Notes: generated from the sequence alone by a model not told the origin. 64,000 bases of DNA from JAOUGY01 sp963825585 (GCA_963825585.1 CAWGTX010000008.1:62001-126000), one strand, 5' to 3'; shown: positions 34,345 through 43,002, counted from the stretch's first letter. Program-made: numbers and translations.

Positions 34345-35955
34345 GTGGCCCTCGCCGACTTCGATGAGCTGACTCGGGCGTTTCGGTGGCGTGTCCCCGA
34401 GCGCATCAACATGGGAGTGGCGTGCTCGGACGAGCACCCTCCAACCGATGTGGCTCTGATCGTCGACGATGGGGGCGTGGTGACCCGGTGGACGTTCGGG
34501 GAGCTGAGTGAGCGCTCCCACCGGCTGGCAGGTGCGTTCCGCCGCGCCGGGGTGGGCAGGGGCGACCGGGTGGCCGTTGTCGCCGGCCAGCAGGTCGAAA
34601 CCGCTCTCACCCATCTGGCGGCGTGGAAGCTCGGAGCAGTGTCGCTTCCGCTCTCATCGCTGTTCGGACCGGACGCCCTCCGCTACCGCCTGGCCGACTC
34701 CGGCGCCGCGCTCGCCGTCGTGTCGGCCGAGAACCGACCCAAGGTGCAGGAGGCAGCCCCAGACCTACCGCTCGTCGAGATCGGTCCGCAGTTCGGGGCC
34801 TTGTGTTCTGGAGACGCCCTCGACCGTGCCGCCGACACCGGTCTGTCTGACCCCGCCTATCTCATCTACACCTCGGGTACCACCGGCGAGCCGAAAGGCG
34901 CGCTGCTCGGCCACGGCTCCCTCATCGGTCATCTGTCCGGCTACGAGCTCTACTACCAGTTCATCGAGGGAGCCCCCATGGGTCGCCATGAGCTCTCGGT
35001 CTACCCACGTGCCGGCGATGATCCGATCCGCCACGACCTGATGTGGAGCCCGGCGGATTGGGCGTGGATCGCAGGGCTCATGGACGTCCTCATCCCCTCC
35101 TGGTACTTCGGTCTGCCCGTCCTCATCTCGACCGCCGACTTCGAACCTCATCGTGCCGCCGAGCTCATGGCCTCCCACGATGTCACCCTGGCGTTCCTGC
35201 CACCCACCGCCCTCAAGATGATGCGTGCTGCCGGCGTCACCAGGGCCGACCTGTCGCTGCGGGCGATCTTCAGCGGAGGCGAAGCACTCGGAGCGCCCAT
35301 GCTCGAGTGGGCTCGAGATAGTCTCGGATGCGGAATCAACGAGGGCTACGGACAGACCGAGGCCAACGTCACCGTCGGCAACTGCGCCGAGTTGTTCCCG
35401 ATCCGACCAGGATCCATGGGGCGCCCGATGCCCGGCCACCACGTGGCGGTGCTCGACGACGATGCCACGCCGGTGGTCGGTCTGGAAGGAGAGATCGCCG
35501 TCCGATCACCCGACCCGGTCATGATGCTCGGCTACTGGAACCGCCCCGAGGCAACGACAGCGCGATTTCGGGGCGACTGGTTCCTCACCGGCGACCTCGG
35601 TCGTCAGGACGAGGACGGCTACCTGTGGTTCAGCAGCCGGGCCGACGACGTCATCAACTCGATGGGCTACCGGATCGGCCCCGGCGAGATCGAAACCTCA
35701 CTGATGGGACACCCCGCCGTCGCCCTGTGCGCCGTGGTCGGCGAACCCGACGAACTCCGCGGCCAGGTCCCCGTCGCCCACGTCGTCCTGCGCCCTGGCC
35801 ATGACCCTGGCCCAGACCTCGCTGCCGAACTCCAACACCACGTCCGGACCCGTCTCGCTGCCCACGAAGTCCCCCGCCGCGTCGTCTTCGCCGACGACCT
35901 CCCCCGCACCGCCACCGGCAAGATCATGCGCCGAGCGTTGCGAACGGCTCCGTGA
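34345..35955 (+). CDS. AMP-forming acyl-CoA synthetase
   Basis: 536 residues from GTG 34345. It carries the adenylate-forming signatures: YTSGTTGEPKG (about 173-183), INEGYGQTEAN for motif II, DWFLTGDLGRQDEDGY for the hinge and ATP site, and TATGKIMRRAL at the C-terminus with the catalytic lysine. The enzyme activates a carboxylic acid to an acyl-CoA through an acyl-AMP in the cytosol. The MGRHELSVYPRAGDD loop and YWNRPEAT favour the medium-chain/acetyl-like ACS group. It is a single gene with its own promoter; the acid is not evident from context. Confidence 0.85.
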   Translation: MALADFDELTRAFRWRVPERINMGVACSDEHPPTDVALIVDDGGVVTRWTFGELSERSHRLAGAFRRAGVGRGDRVAVVAGQQVETALTHLAAWKLGAVSLPLSSLFGPDALRYRLADSGAALAVVSAENRPKVQEAAPDLPLVEIGPQFGALCSGDALDRAADTGLSDPAYLIYTSGTTGEPKGALLGHGSLIGHLSGYELYYQFIEGAPMGRHELSVYPRAGDDPIRHDLMWSPADWAWIAGLMDVLIPSWYFGLPVLISTADFEPHRAAELMASHDVTLAFLPPTALKMMRAAGVTRADLSLRAIFSGGEALGAPMLEWARDSLGCGINEGYGQTEANVTVGNCAELFPIRPGSMGRPMPGHHVAVLDDDATPVVGLEGEIAVRSPDPVMMLGYWNRPEATTARFRGDWFLTGDLGRQDEDGYLWFSSRADDVINSMGYRIGPGEIETSLMGHPAVALCAVVGEPDELRGQVPVAHVVLRPGHDPGPDLAAELQHHVRTRLAAHEVPRRVVFADDLPRTATGKIMRRALRTAP

Positions 35956-36069
35956 ACATCGGGCGTCGAACCGTTCCACGCCGCGCGCCCCGGACGCGCC
36001 CGGGCGCCGCTCGGGCGCTTTCACGTATCCGCTCGCCATACGGCGAGCCGCCAGGGGAGCGGTTCGCGG

Positions 36070-36075
36070 TAGATT
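36070..36075 (+). promoter_or_regulatory. leaderless -10 box of the exported glycosidase-like gene
   Basis: TAGATT, 6 nt, then ATG at 36082. Confidence 0.4.
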
Positions 36076-36081
36076 CGGTGG

Positions 36082-37899
36082 ATGAGACGGGTGCTGTTCG
36101 TGGTGTTGGTCGTGTTGGTGGGGTCGGTGCCGCTGCCTGCGGTGGCGGCTGAGGATCTGACCGGGATCGTGGTCAATCGGCGGGGGGTGCCGCTGGCCGA
36201 TGTCGACGTGACGCTGGGTGGGGTGGTGGTCACCACCGATGGCGACGGTCGGTTCCGGTTCGAGGGGGCGAGTGCGGGCACGGTGTCGGCCGAGCGGGTG
36301 GCGTACCTCACGCAGACGGCGAGCTGGGATGGGCGTCGTGACTTCGTGACGATCGCGCTGCCCGAGCGGATCGCCCGGGGCATCCACATCGCCGGGTGGG
36401 TGCCGGCGACCGATCCGGGGTTTCAGGCGATGCTCGACATCGGTGCTACCACCTCGGTGAACACGTTGATGATCGACATCAAGAACGAGAACGGGAAGGT
36501 CTATCACTTCTCCGACAACCCCACCGTTGGGATTCTCGGGGCTCAGGCGGCGGAGTCGTTCGATCTGGAGGCTCGCACGGCGCAGGCGCACGCGCAGGGG
36601 TTCTACGTGGTGGTGCGGATCGTCACCTTCCAGGACCCGATCGCGGCCCGGGCGCGGCCGGAGTGGGCGGTGACCGATCCTGCCACCGGTGGACCGCTCA
36701 ACAAGGGCGGCCAGTTCTTCCTCGACCCCACCGACCCCAACCCCCGCGAGTACGCGCTGCGTCTGGCCGAGGAGGCGTGTGCCATGGGCGTAGACGAGGT
36801 GCAGTTCGACTACGTCCGGTTCCCCGATGGTGCGCCGGCCGGAGCGGGATACGACGGGCGTTCGGACGTCGAAGGCCGGGTGTCGGCGATCACCGGCTTC
36901 CTGGCCGAGGCCCGGGAGCGACTGGAGCCGATGGGGTGTGCGACCGCAGCGGACATCTTCGGCTGGATCACCAACACCACCGGGGACGGCGGGATCGGTC
37001 AACAACTCGAGGCGATCGTCGATGTGGTCGACGTGGTCAGCCCCATGATCTATCCGAGTCACTACGCGGCGGGCTGGTACGGCTTCGATGTGCCCAACGA
37101 CCACCCGGGTCCGGTGGTCACGAACGCGTCCAACGATGCCCTCCGCCGCATGGCGGGTTCCCAGGCGGTGTTGCGGCCGTGGCTGCAGGACTTCTGGTAC
37201 ACGCCGGGACAGGTGCGGGCCCAGATCATGGCGGTCGACGGCCTCGGCACCGGGTGGATGTTGTGGAACATCCTCAGCGAGTTCTCGGTGTCGGGCATCC
37301 CCCAGTCCGGTGAGCTTTCGGCGTCGCACCGGGTGCCTTCCCCGGTGTTCATCGACCGGCCGGCCAGCGGCTTCTACGACGTCGCTGATTCGAACGCGTT
37401 CGCATCCGACGTGGAGTGGATGGCCGAGCAGGGTATCACCGGTGGATGCAACCCGCCGTGGTCGGACTTCTACTGTCCAGAACTTGCGGTGACCCGCGGG
37501 CAGATGGCTGCGTTTCTGGTGCGATCGCTCGGGCTGACCGGGTCGGGTCCGTCGTTCTCGGACACCTCTGGGAGTGTGTTCGCCTCCGACATCTCGCGGC
37601 TGGCCGAGGCCGGCATCACCCGGGGCTGCAACCCGCCCGCCAACACCCGCTTCTGCCCGGATGAACCGGTCACCCGTGGGCAGATGGCTGCGTTCCTGGT
37701 CCGTGCGCTCGGTCTGTCCGAGTCCGGCCCGGGGTTCACCGACACCTCTGGGAGTGTGTTCGCCTCCGACATCTCGCGGCTGGCCGAGGCCGGCATCACC
37801 CGGGGCTGCAACCCGCCCGCCAACACCCGCTTCTGCCCGAACCAGTCGGTCACCCGGGCTCAGATGGCGGCCTTCCTGCATCGGGCCCTCGCCGGATGA
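36082..37899 (+). CDS. exported glycoside-hydrolase-like protein with S-layer-like modules
   Basis: 605 residues. A signal peptide (MRRVLFVVLVVLVGSVPLPA, cleavage near VAA) is followed by a small carboxypeptidase-regulatory-like beta domain (TGIVVNRRGVPLADVDVTL). Residues about 95-400 form a barrel of the putative-glycosidase DUF4015 type: RGIHIAGWVPATD, VNTLMIDIKNENGKV and the diagnostic VDEVQFDYVRFPDG. Three C-terminal modules resemble SLH repeats (ITGGCNPPW, then ITRGCNPPAN twice, each with RGQMAAFL or RAQMAAFL). About 97 bp of modules 2 and 3 are identical at a 180-bp period. Likely surface-attached carbohydrate processing; the substrate is not predictable. Confidence 0.8.
   Translation: MRRVLFVVLVVLVGSVPLPAVAAEDLTGIVVNRRGVPLADVDVTLGGVVVTTDGDGRFRFEGASAGTVSAERVAYLTQTASWDGRRDFVTIALPERIARGIHIAGWVPATDPGFQAMLDIGATTSVNTLMIDIKNENGKVYHFSDNPTVGILGAQAAESFDLEARTAQAHAQGFYVVVRIVTFQDPIAARARPEWAVTDPATGGPLNKGGQFFLDPTDPNPREYALRLAEEACAMGVDEVQFDYVRFPDGAPAGAGYDGRSDVEGRVSAITGFLAEARERLEPMGCATAADIFGWITNTTGDGGIGQQLEAIVDVVDVVSPMIYPSHYAAGWYGFDVPNDHPGPVVTNASNDALRRMAGSQAVLRPWLQDFWYTPGQVRAQIMAVDGLGTGWMLWNILSEFSVSGIPQSGELSASHRVPSPVFIDRPASGFYDVADSNAFASDVEWMAEQGITGGCNPPWSDFYCPELAVTRGQMAAFLVRSLGLTGSGPSFSDTSGSVFASDISRLAEAGITRGCNPPANTRFCPDEPVTRGQMAAFLVRALGLSESGPGFTDTSGSVFASDISRLAEAGITRGCNPPANTRFCPNQSVTRAQMAAFLHRALAG
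37560..37658 (+). repeat. S-layer-like module repeat, unit 1
   Basis: Starts at GACACCTCTGGGAGTGTG and is identical for about 97 bp to the copy 180 bp downstream at 37740-37838, within the glycosidase-like gene. Confidence 0.8.
37740..37838 (+). repeat. S-layer-like module repeat, unit 2
   Basis: Partner of 37560-37658. The same module type with a 180-bp period occurs in the metalloprotease gene at 22489-22770. Confidence 0.8.
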
Positions 37900-38015
37900 G
37901 CGAGGCGGGGCGGATCGGTGGGTGCCATTCGGCCCTCCAGCGGGGTCCGAGTCCCTATGGAGTGTGCAGGGCGTAGCCTCCATGCTGGACGCGACGGACG
38001 AACTGGAGACATGTG

Positions 38016-38510
38016 ATGACACGTATCGTGGTCGGCGTAGACGGCTCCCCCCATTCCAAACGTGCGCTGGTGCGGGCCGTTCAGGAAGCCGAACTCCGCG
38101 ACGGAACCGTGGACGTGGTGTACGCGTTCACCCCACCCAAGCGGGCGCTGTCCGACGATCTGATCGGGCTGTCCTACGGCCGGATGCCGGCCGGCGGACA
38201 GATCTCGCCGGACGCTCCGGCGCATCACCCACCGAACAAGCTCGACGAGGCCACCGCCGAGGCGGAGAGCCGGTTGAAGATGTTCGTCGACGAGTCGCTG
38301 TCCGGGTTCGACGGGCCGCGCCCGCGACTCGTGGTGGTGCCGGAGTCCCATCCGGCCGAAGCACTCATCGACCTGTCCCGCTCCGCCGACCTGCTGGTGG
38401 TCGGCACCCGGGGCCTCGGTGGGTTCACCGGCATGCTGGTCGGTTCGGTCGCCCATCAGTGCATCCAGCACGCGAAGTGCGCCATGCTGATCATCCCACC
38501 GGAGGAGTGA
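38016..38510 (+). CDS. universal stress protein, UspA family
   Basis: 164 residues from ATG 38016. It starts TRIVVGVDGSPHSKRALVRA and carries the ATP-binding pattern GTRGLGGFTGMLVGSVAHQC, which fits G-2x-G-9x-G-S/T. A family-typical AECEL-to-loop region is present, with an insertion rich in Pro and His (about 58-78). UspA proteins bind ATP and accumulate during stress. It is a lone gene, convergent with the dioxygenase operon. Confidence 0.85.
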   Translation: MTRIVVGVDGSPHSKRALVRAVQEAELRDGTVDVVYAFTPPKRALSDDLIGLSYGRMPAGGQISPDAPAHHPPNKLDEATAEAESRLKMFVDESLSGFDGPRPRLVVVPESHPAEALIDLSRSADLLVVGTRGLGGFTGMLVGSVAHQCIQHAKCAMLIIPPEE

Positions 38511-38516
38511 CGTCGG

Positions 38517-38825
38517 TCACGTGGTGAAGTCCGGGCGGCCGTGGGGTACCACTGCCGCCCGGTAACCCTCGATCAGGTCGCTGAGTGACTCCCCACGCAC
38601 CACCGAGATCGAACGGACCGCCTGCCACAGGATGAAGGGGTGGGCGCCGAGGGCGTACAGCGCACCGTGGTCCCATGTCTCGAGCGCCCGGCGCTCTTCG
38701 GTGGACAACCGGTACGGATGAACGAAGCCGGCGGGGTCGGCTTCGAAGGCCGTGAGCGTGTCGTCGTCGCGATCGATCGCCAACAACGCCAGGTTCAGTT
38801 CGGCGCGGCTCACGGTGTCTCCCAC
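38517..38825 (-). CDS. extradiol dioxygenase small subunit, LigA-like
   Basis: 102 residues resembling the alpha subunit of protocatechuate 4,5-dioxygenase: ADPAGFVHPYRLSTEERRAL and DHGALYALGAHPFILWQAV match the LigA core helices. The subunit helps to shape the active site of the LigB partner encoded immediately upstream, whose stop overlaps its start by 16 bp. Together they should open the ring of a catechol-type substrate at the meta position. Which aromatic acid is used cannot be told from the sequence. Confidence 0.75.
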   Translation of the reverse strand: MGDTVSRAELNLALLAIDRDDDTLTAFEADPAGFVHPYRLSTEERRALETWDHGALYALGAHPFILWQAVRSISVVRGESLSDLIEGYRAAVVPHGRPDFTT

Positions 38826-39649
38826 GAGAAGAAGGGCTCGTGTCCGAACCGGCAGGCAACGCCTTCGGCCGTGGTGGGTGGGCTGTTCATCACGGCTCCC
38901 AGGGCGAGGAAGTTGAGCACCTGGAACGTGAGGTTGCCGGCGCCCAGCAACCGGTCGAAGCCGAAGGTGTCGGCAGCCGTTTCCAGCTCGCCGCGACGGA
39001 ACAGGTCGACCGCTTCGACGTCGAAGTCCGGGTCCGAAGACCGGTTCTGGAACATCGCAGGCCCTCCGAGCTCGAAGGCGAGGTGCCCGGTGGCGATCAC
39101 CACCACACGGAGATCCGCCGGGTAGGCCTCGACCGTGGCGCGGATGTGACGGCCCAGGTCGAGGAATCGTCGGGCGGGCGGCAGTGGCGGGGCGTTGGTG
39201 TTGGTGTGGATCGGCACCACCGGGATGTCGAGTCCGGGCACCAGGTAGAGCAGCGGCAGGACGTAGGCGTGGTCGAGGTGGGGTCTGTTCGAGAAGGCGA
39301 AGTCGAAACGGCCGGCCAGCTCGTGATGGCCGAGGATCGCCCCGGCCAGCCCACAGTGACCCGGCAGCTCGACCCGGGGCAGCCCGAACGATCGTTCTTC
39401 GTTGGGGAAGGTGCCGACGAGGTGATCTGCTCGGCCGACGCAGAACGCCGGCATGGCGGAGTGGTCGAACTGGTGGAAGTGGTCGGAGGCGATCATGACG
39501 ATCACGTCGGGGCGTGCGGCGGCGACCAGACGACGGAAACGGGCGAACTCATCGGCGACGACCCTCAGGTCGGGTGGGGGATCCTGGCCCATCAGTCGCC
39601 ACAGCAGCGGCGTGTGGGGAACACCGTATGCGGCGACGACCTCAGCCAC
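38810..39649 (-). CDS. class III extradiol ring-cleavage dioxygenase, LigB-like
   Basis: 279 residues. The iron-binding region is expected at YGVPHTPLLWRL (first His) and ASDHFHQFDHSAMPAF, followed by FPNEERSFGLPR and HLDHAYVLPLLYLVPG. DLRVVVIATGHLAFELGG carries a further conserved His. This is the catalytic beta subunit of type II (class III) extradiol dioxygenases. Overlaps with both neighbours (LigA-like, 16 bp; binding protein, 8 bp) show a tight operon. Confidence 0.8.
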   Translation of the reverse strand: MAEVVAAYGVPHTPLLWRLMGQDPPPDLRVVADEFARFRRLVAAARPDVIVMIASDHFHQFDHSAMPAFCVGRADHLVGTFPNEERSFGLPRVELPGHCGLAGAILGHHELAGRFDFAFSNRPHLDHAYVLPLLYLVPGLDIPVVPIHTNTNAPPLPPARRFLDLGRHIRATVEAYPADLRVVVIATGHLAFELGGPAMFQNRSSDPDFDVEAVDLFRRGELETAADTFGFDRLLGAGNLTFQVLNFLALGAVMNSPPTTAEGVACRFGHEPFFSWETP

Positions 39650-40523
39650 GGGTCAGTCCCTTCAGGGCCTCGGCCAGGGTCGACCGCTGTTCGTCGAGGA
39701 ATCGACCGGTGCCGGCTGCGTCGAGATGGGTGTCGACCCAGTGGTGGCGGGCGAGCTCGGATCTCCACATCTCTGACGAGACCGCTTGCGCGACGGCCTC
39801 ACCCCACAACGCCGCCTGCTCGTCGTCGAGCCCGGGAGGGCCGATCAGGCCGCGCCACGTGCCGATCACACACGGCACCCGTTCCTCGGTCCACGTCGGC
39901 ACCTGGGCGAATGGCCCTTCCATCCGGGTCGGCGATGTCATGGCGAGCACCTGCACCGAGCCGTCGTCGATGTCGGGGAGCACGCTCGCTGCCGACACCA
40001 CCGCGATCACCGATCCGCCTTCCACGACGTCGGCGATGGCGTGGCGGGCCGAGTCGAACACCCTGACTGGCACGCCGGCAGGGTCCACCCTCTGGTGGTC
40101 GGCGAGCATGCCGATCGCCATGTGGTTCACGTTGCCCCTCGCCGTCGCCAACGAGAAGGCCTCACCGAAGCGAACCGCCGTGAGGACGTCATCGGGCTCC
40201 CAGACCGCCCGATCGGCCCCCGTCACGAATGCGAGGTATTCGGTGCACAGATGGGCGAGCGGTGTGAGATCGCGATCGTCGATGGCCGCTTCGCCCTGCA
40301 GCTTGTTGGTGATGAGGGTGGGCGAGCTGATCGACACGACGTGAGGGTTGCCTGCCCGACCCGCCAGCAGGTCCCACCCGTTGCCGCCACCCCGTCCCGG
40401 GACGTTGGTGACGAAGGTCTCGAAGGGAAGGGCGTCGCCGAGCGCTCGCGCCGCCCGATCCTGCCCACCGCCGGCGGGTGTGCCGGCGATGATCTCGATC
40501 GGGTGCTCTGGAGACCAGGTCAT
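39642..40523 (-). CDS. Bug/TctC-type binding protein lacking a signal peptide
   Basis: 293 residues. The sequence starts MTWSPEHPIEIIAGTPAGGG, which corresponds to the mature start of TctC-family solute-binding proteins (PIRLVVPxxAGGGTD). A TAG in frame lies just upstream of the ATG, so no signal peptide can be added. Typical inner motifs are present (VPGRGGGNGWDLLAGRAG; IGTWRGLIGPPGLDD). Such proteins normally capture organic acids outside the cell for a tripartite transporter, but no TctA/TctB genes are nearby. In the cytosol it might act in sensing or substrate delivery. It heads the dioxygenase operon. Confidence 0.7.
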   Translation of the reverse strand: MTWSPEHPIEIIAGTPAGGGQDRAARALGDALPFETFVTNVPGRGGGNGWDLLAGRAGNPHVVSISSPTLITNKLQGEAAIDDRDLTPLAHLCTEYLAFVTGADRAVWEPDDVLTAVRFGEAFSLATARGNVNHMAIGMLADHQRVDPAGVPVRVFDSARHAIADVVEGGSVIAVVSAASVLPDIDDGSVQVLAMTSPTRMEGPFAQVPTWTEERVPCVIGTWRGLIGPPGLDDEQAALWGEAVAQAVSSEMWRSELARHHWVDTHLDAAGTGRFLDEQRSTLAEALKGLTRG

Positions 40524-40529
40524 CGGTCG

Positions 40530-40535
40530 AACCTA
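40530..40535 (-). promoter_or_regulatory. leaderless -10 box of the dioxygenase operon
   Basis: TAGGTT on the minus strand, 6 nt before the ATG at 40523. It is back to back with the TACGAT box of the plus-strand gene at 40608. Confidence 0.4.
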
Positions 40536-40607
40536 CCAAGTCGCGACCTGTCGCTGCGTGGCGCAGAACGGTTGTGTTCCGGAGCGGCCGGTACGGTCGC
40601 GAGGGGA

Positions 40608-40613
40608 TACGAT
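40608..40613 (+). promoter_or_regulatory. leaderless -10 box of the first enolase-superfamily gene
   Basis: TACGAT, 6 nt, then GTG at 40620. Confidence 0.4.
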
Positions 40614-40619
40614 CGCGCC

Positions 40620-41702
40620 GTGCCCATCACCATCACCTCCGTCGAGGCCACTCCCGTGGCCCTGCCCCTCACCAAACCGATCGCATCGGCCCTCGGGCTC
40701 TATGAGGCGATGCCCGGTGCCGTCGTCTCGGTCAAGACCAGCGAGGGTGTGGAGGGTTTCGGATTCAACCTCGGACTGGGGGGCGCAGCCGGCCGATCCG
40801 TCGCCGCCTACATCAACGACGAGCTGGCCCCGTCGGCCGTTGGACAGGACGCCCTCGCCCCCGAGACGGTCTGGCAGCGTATGTGGGCGCCGAACAAGGC
40901 CCGCATGCGGGGTGGCATCGGGGTGTGGGGGCTGTCGGCGGTCGACATCGCCATCTGGGACATCGTCGCCAAGGCGGCCGGGCTTCCGCTGCACACCATC
41001 CTCGGTGGGTACCGACGGAACGTGCCGGTGTACGGCAGTGGTGGATGGCTATCGCTGTCCGACGCCGAGTTGGTGGCCGAGGCGCAGTCGATGGCGGCGC
41101 TCGGCATCACCTCGTACAAGTTCAAGATCGGCTCGGCGAGGGACGAAGAGCGCACGGCGCTGCTGCGGCGGGCGATGGGAGAGGACTTCCTGCTCCTTGC
41201 CGACGGCAATCAGGGGTTCAACGTTCGCCGGGCCGTCGAGACGTCACGGATGCTCGCGTCATATGGGGTCGGGTGGTTCGAGGAGCCGGTGGTCGCCGAC
41301 TCGATCGACGATCTCGCCGACGTGGCAGCCGACTCCCAGGTACCGATCGCCACCGGCGAGAACGAGTTCTTCCGGTGGGGCTTCCGCGAGATCTGCGAAC
41401 GCCGGGCCGCCGCCTACCTCCAACCCGACATCGCCCGTTGCGGAGGGGTCACCGAGTTCCGGAGGATCGCCGCCCTCGCCGACTCCTTCGGCCTGTCGTT
41501 GACCAGCCACCTGTGGCACGAGCTGTCCATCTCGGTGGTGGGTGCGTCCCCGTCGGGGTGGGCGGTGGAGTACACGAACCTGATCGACCCGGCGATGTGG
41601 ACCAATCGCTTCCCGGTGGTGGACGGAGCCATCGAGGTCCCCCAGGTGCCCGGGCACGGCGCGTATCTGGTGCCGAACGTGATCGAACGCTTCCGGATCT
41701 GA
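40620..41702 (+). CDS. mandelate-racemase-type enolase superfamily enzyme
   Basis: 360 residues from GTG 40620. The capping domain is followed by a TIM barrel with the superfamily residues: KFKIGS (KxK base motif, about 159), three metal ligands in LLLADGNQGF, GWFEEPV and IATGENEF, and His in LTSHLWHELSIS. Presence of both Lys and His bases suggests a mandelate-racemase-group dehydratase or racemase acting on a hydroxy or sugar acid. It is divergent from the dioxygenase operon (97 bp between) and is followed by a second enolase-superfamily gene after 26 bp. The two may act in one acid-sugar pathway. Confidence 0.8.
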   Translation: MPITITSVEATPVALPLTKPIASALGLYEAMPGAVVSVKTSEGVEGFGFNLGLGGAAGRSVAAYINDELAPSAVGQDALAPETVWQRMWAPNKARMRGGIGVWGLSAVDIAIWDIVAKAAGLPLHTILGGYRRNVPVYGSGGWLSLSDAELVAEAQSMAALGITSYKFKIGSARDEERTALLRRAMGEDFLLLADGNQGFNVRRAVETSRMLASYGVGWFEEPVVADSIDDLADVAADSQVPIATGENEFFRWGFREICERRAAAYLQPDIARCGGVTEFRRIAALADSFGLSLTSHLWHELSISVVGASPSGWAVEYTNLIDPAMWTNRFPVVDGAIEVPQVPGHGAYLVPNVIERFRI

Positions 41703-41715
41703 GCGCGGCGCCCTC

Positions 41716-41721
41716 TATCGT
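41716..41721 (+). promoter_or_regulatory. leaderless -10 box of the second enolase-superfamily gene
   Basis: TATCGT, 7 nt, then ATG at 41729. It lies in the 26-bp gap after the first enzyme, so the second gene may also be expressed on its own. Confidence 0.35.
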
Positions 41722-41728
41722 TTCGGCG

Positions 41729-42814
41729 ATGAAGATCACCTCTGTCGAGACGTTCCCGGTGTCGCTCCCGTTGGCCAAGCCGATGACGATGGCGCACATC
41801 ACGATCTCAACGTCCAACAACGTGCTGGTGAAGATCACCACCGACGAAGGCATCGTCGGCTGGGGGGAAGGCGTCGAGGCCATGGACGTCACCGGTGACA
41901 ACCAGGGCAGGATCAAGGCCTCGATCGACGATCTCGGCTCTCGCATCATCGGGATGGACCCCGGCCGGCGCACCGCGATCTGGTCGATGCTCACCCATGC
42001 CGTCACCGGCAACACCACCGGCATCGGCGCCATCGACATCGCCCTCCACGACATCGCCGGCAAGGCCCACGGGGTGCCCGTTGCCGAGCTGATCGGCGGT
42101 GTCAACCGCACCGAGATCCCCGCTCTCAGCCTGATGGGAAGCGGCAAGACCGACGCCGATCTCGAAACGTTCAAGCAGCGTTACGACGCCGGGTACCGTT
42201 GGTTCAAGCTGAAGCTGGGGATGGGCGATCCTCGCCTCGAACTCGAGACCTTCCGGGGCATGGCGGCTCACGCCGACGACCTGATGCTGTGCGGTGACGC
42301 CAACGCAGTGTGGTCCGAGCAGGTGTCGGCCTCGTTCCTGAAGGGGACCGAGGGCCTCGGTATCCGCATGATCGAACAGCCCACCCGCAGCCACGACGCC
42401 CTGGTGCGGTTGGCGGAGATGAGCCCTACCGCCGTGTGTGCCGACGAGAGCGCCAAGACCTTCGACGACATCCTGTCGTTCGGAGGCACCGCCATCGCCG
42501 GTGTCAGCCTCAAACTCATCAAGCACATCGGCATCACCGGTGTGATGCGTGCGGCCTCCATCTGCGACGCCATGGGCATCCACGTGAACCTGGCCGGGAA
42601 GATCGCCGAGTCGAGCATTGCGGCTGTGGCCAACCTGCACTGCGCCGCCGCCATGGCCGACACCTACTACGGATGTAGCCCCGCCAGCCAGGGTCTCGCC
42701 AAGGACATCACCGACACCCCGGTGCTTCCGATCGATGGCGTGTTCACCCTCCCGAGCGGTCCCGGCCTCGGAGTCGAGGTCGACGAAGACCTCGTCCGTT
42801 CCCTGGCGTCCTGA
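41729..42814 (+). CDS. muconate-lactonizing / dipeptide-epimerase-type enolase superfamily enzyme
   Basis: 361 residues. Barrel motifs: FKLKLGMGD (KxK), LCGDANAVWS, RMIEQPTRSHD, AVCADESAKTFDD and SLKLIKHIGI, giving two lysines, one on each side, as in muconate lactonizing enzymes and dipeptide epimerases. The N-terminal FPVSLPLAKPMTMAH fits the MLE-type cap. The substrate cannot be deduced. In this setting a cycloisomerase for an aromatic or acid catabolite is plausible, since it is near the LigA/LigB genes. Confidence 0.75.
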   Translation: MKITSVETFPVSLPLAKPMTMAHITISTSNNVLVKITTDEGIVGWGEGVEAMDVTGDNQGRIKASIDDLGSRIIGMDPGRRTAIWSMLTHAVTGNTTGIGAIDIALHDIAGKAHGVPVAELIGGVNRTEIPALSLMGSGKTDADLETFKQRYDAGYRWFKLKLGMGDPRLELETFRGMAAHADDLMLCGDANAVWSEQVSASFLKGTEGLGIRMIEQPTRSHDALVRLAEMSPTAVCADESAKTFDDILSFGGTAIAGVSLKLIKHIGITGVMRAASICDAMGIHVNLAGKIAESSIAAVANLHCAAAMADTYYGCSPASQGLAKDITDTPVLPIDGVFTLPSGPGLGVEVDEDLVRSLAS

Positions 42815-42844
42815 ACCGAGGGCCCGTACTGACCCCGGGGGTAG

Positions 42845-42877
42845 GCGTGAACCCAGGGTCCAACCCTGGGTTCACGC
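42845..42877 (+). terminator. 15-bp perfect hairpin containing the AACCCTGGGTT element
   Basis: GCGTGAACCCAGGGT (42845-42859) pairs perfectly with ACCCTGGGTTCACGC (42863-42877) around a 3-nt loop, 30 bp after the stop of the second enolase-superfamily gene. There is no T-run. The right arm includes the same palindrome as the elements at 7327, 13118 and 14014. Confidence 0.7.
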
Positions 42878-43002
42878 TTACCGTCACGGTCAGTTCTGGC
42901 CCACAGATCGACCGGGCCCGGCTACCGGTAGGCGCACGAAGCGGGAACAATGCCGATCTCGCCGCGGTTCAGCCACTTGGCTCATCCTCAACCGGAGTGT
43001 TC

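Noticed and set aside
33553..34610. Several frames through the palindromic array
   Set aside because: They arise from repeated non-coding DNA; the same peptide recurs with each unit and has no protein character.
35698..38022. Open minus-strand frame of 774 codons
   Set aside because: It runs opposite the acyl-CoA synthetase end and the whole glycosidase-like gene; its repeats merely mirror the S-layer-like modules.
42845..42877. tRNA or riboswitch
   Set aside because: A plain perfect hairpin with a 3-nt loop after a stop codon; no cloverleaf or known aptamer features.
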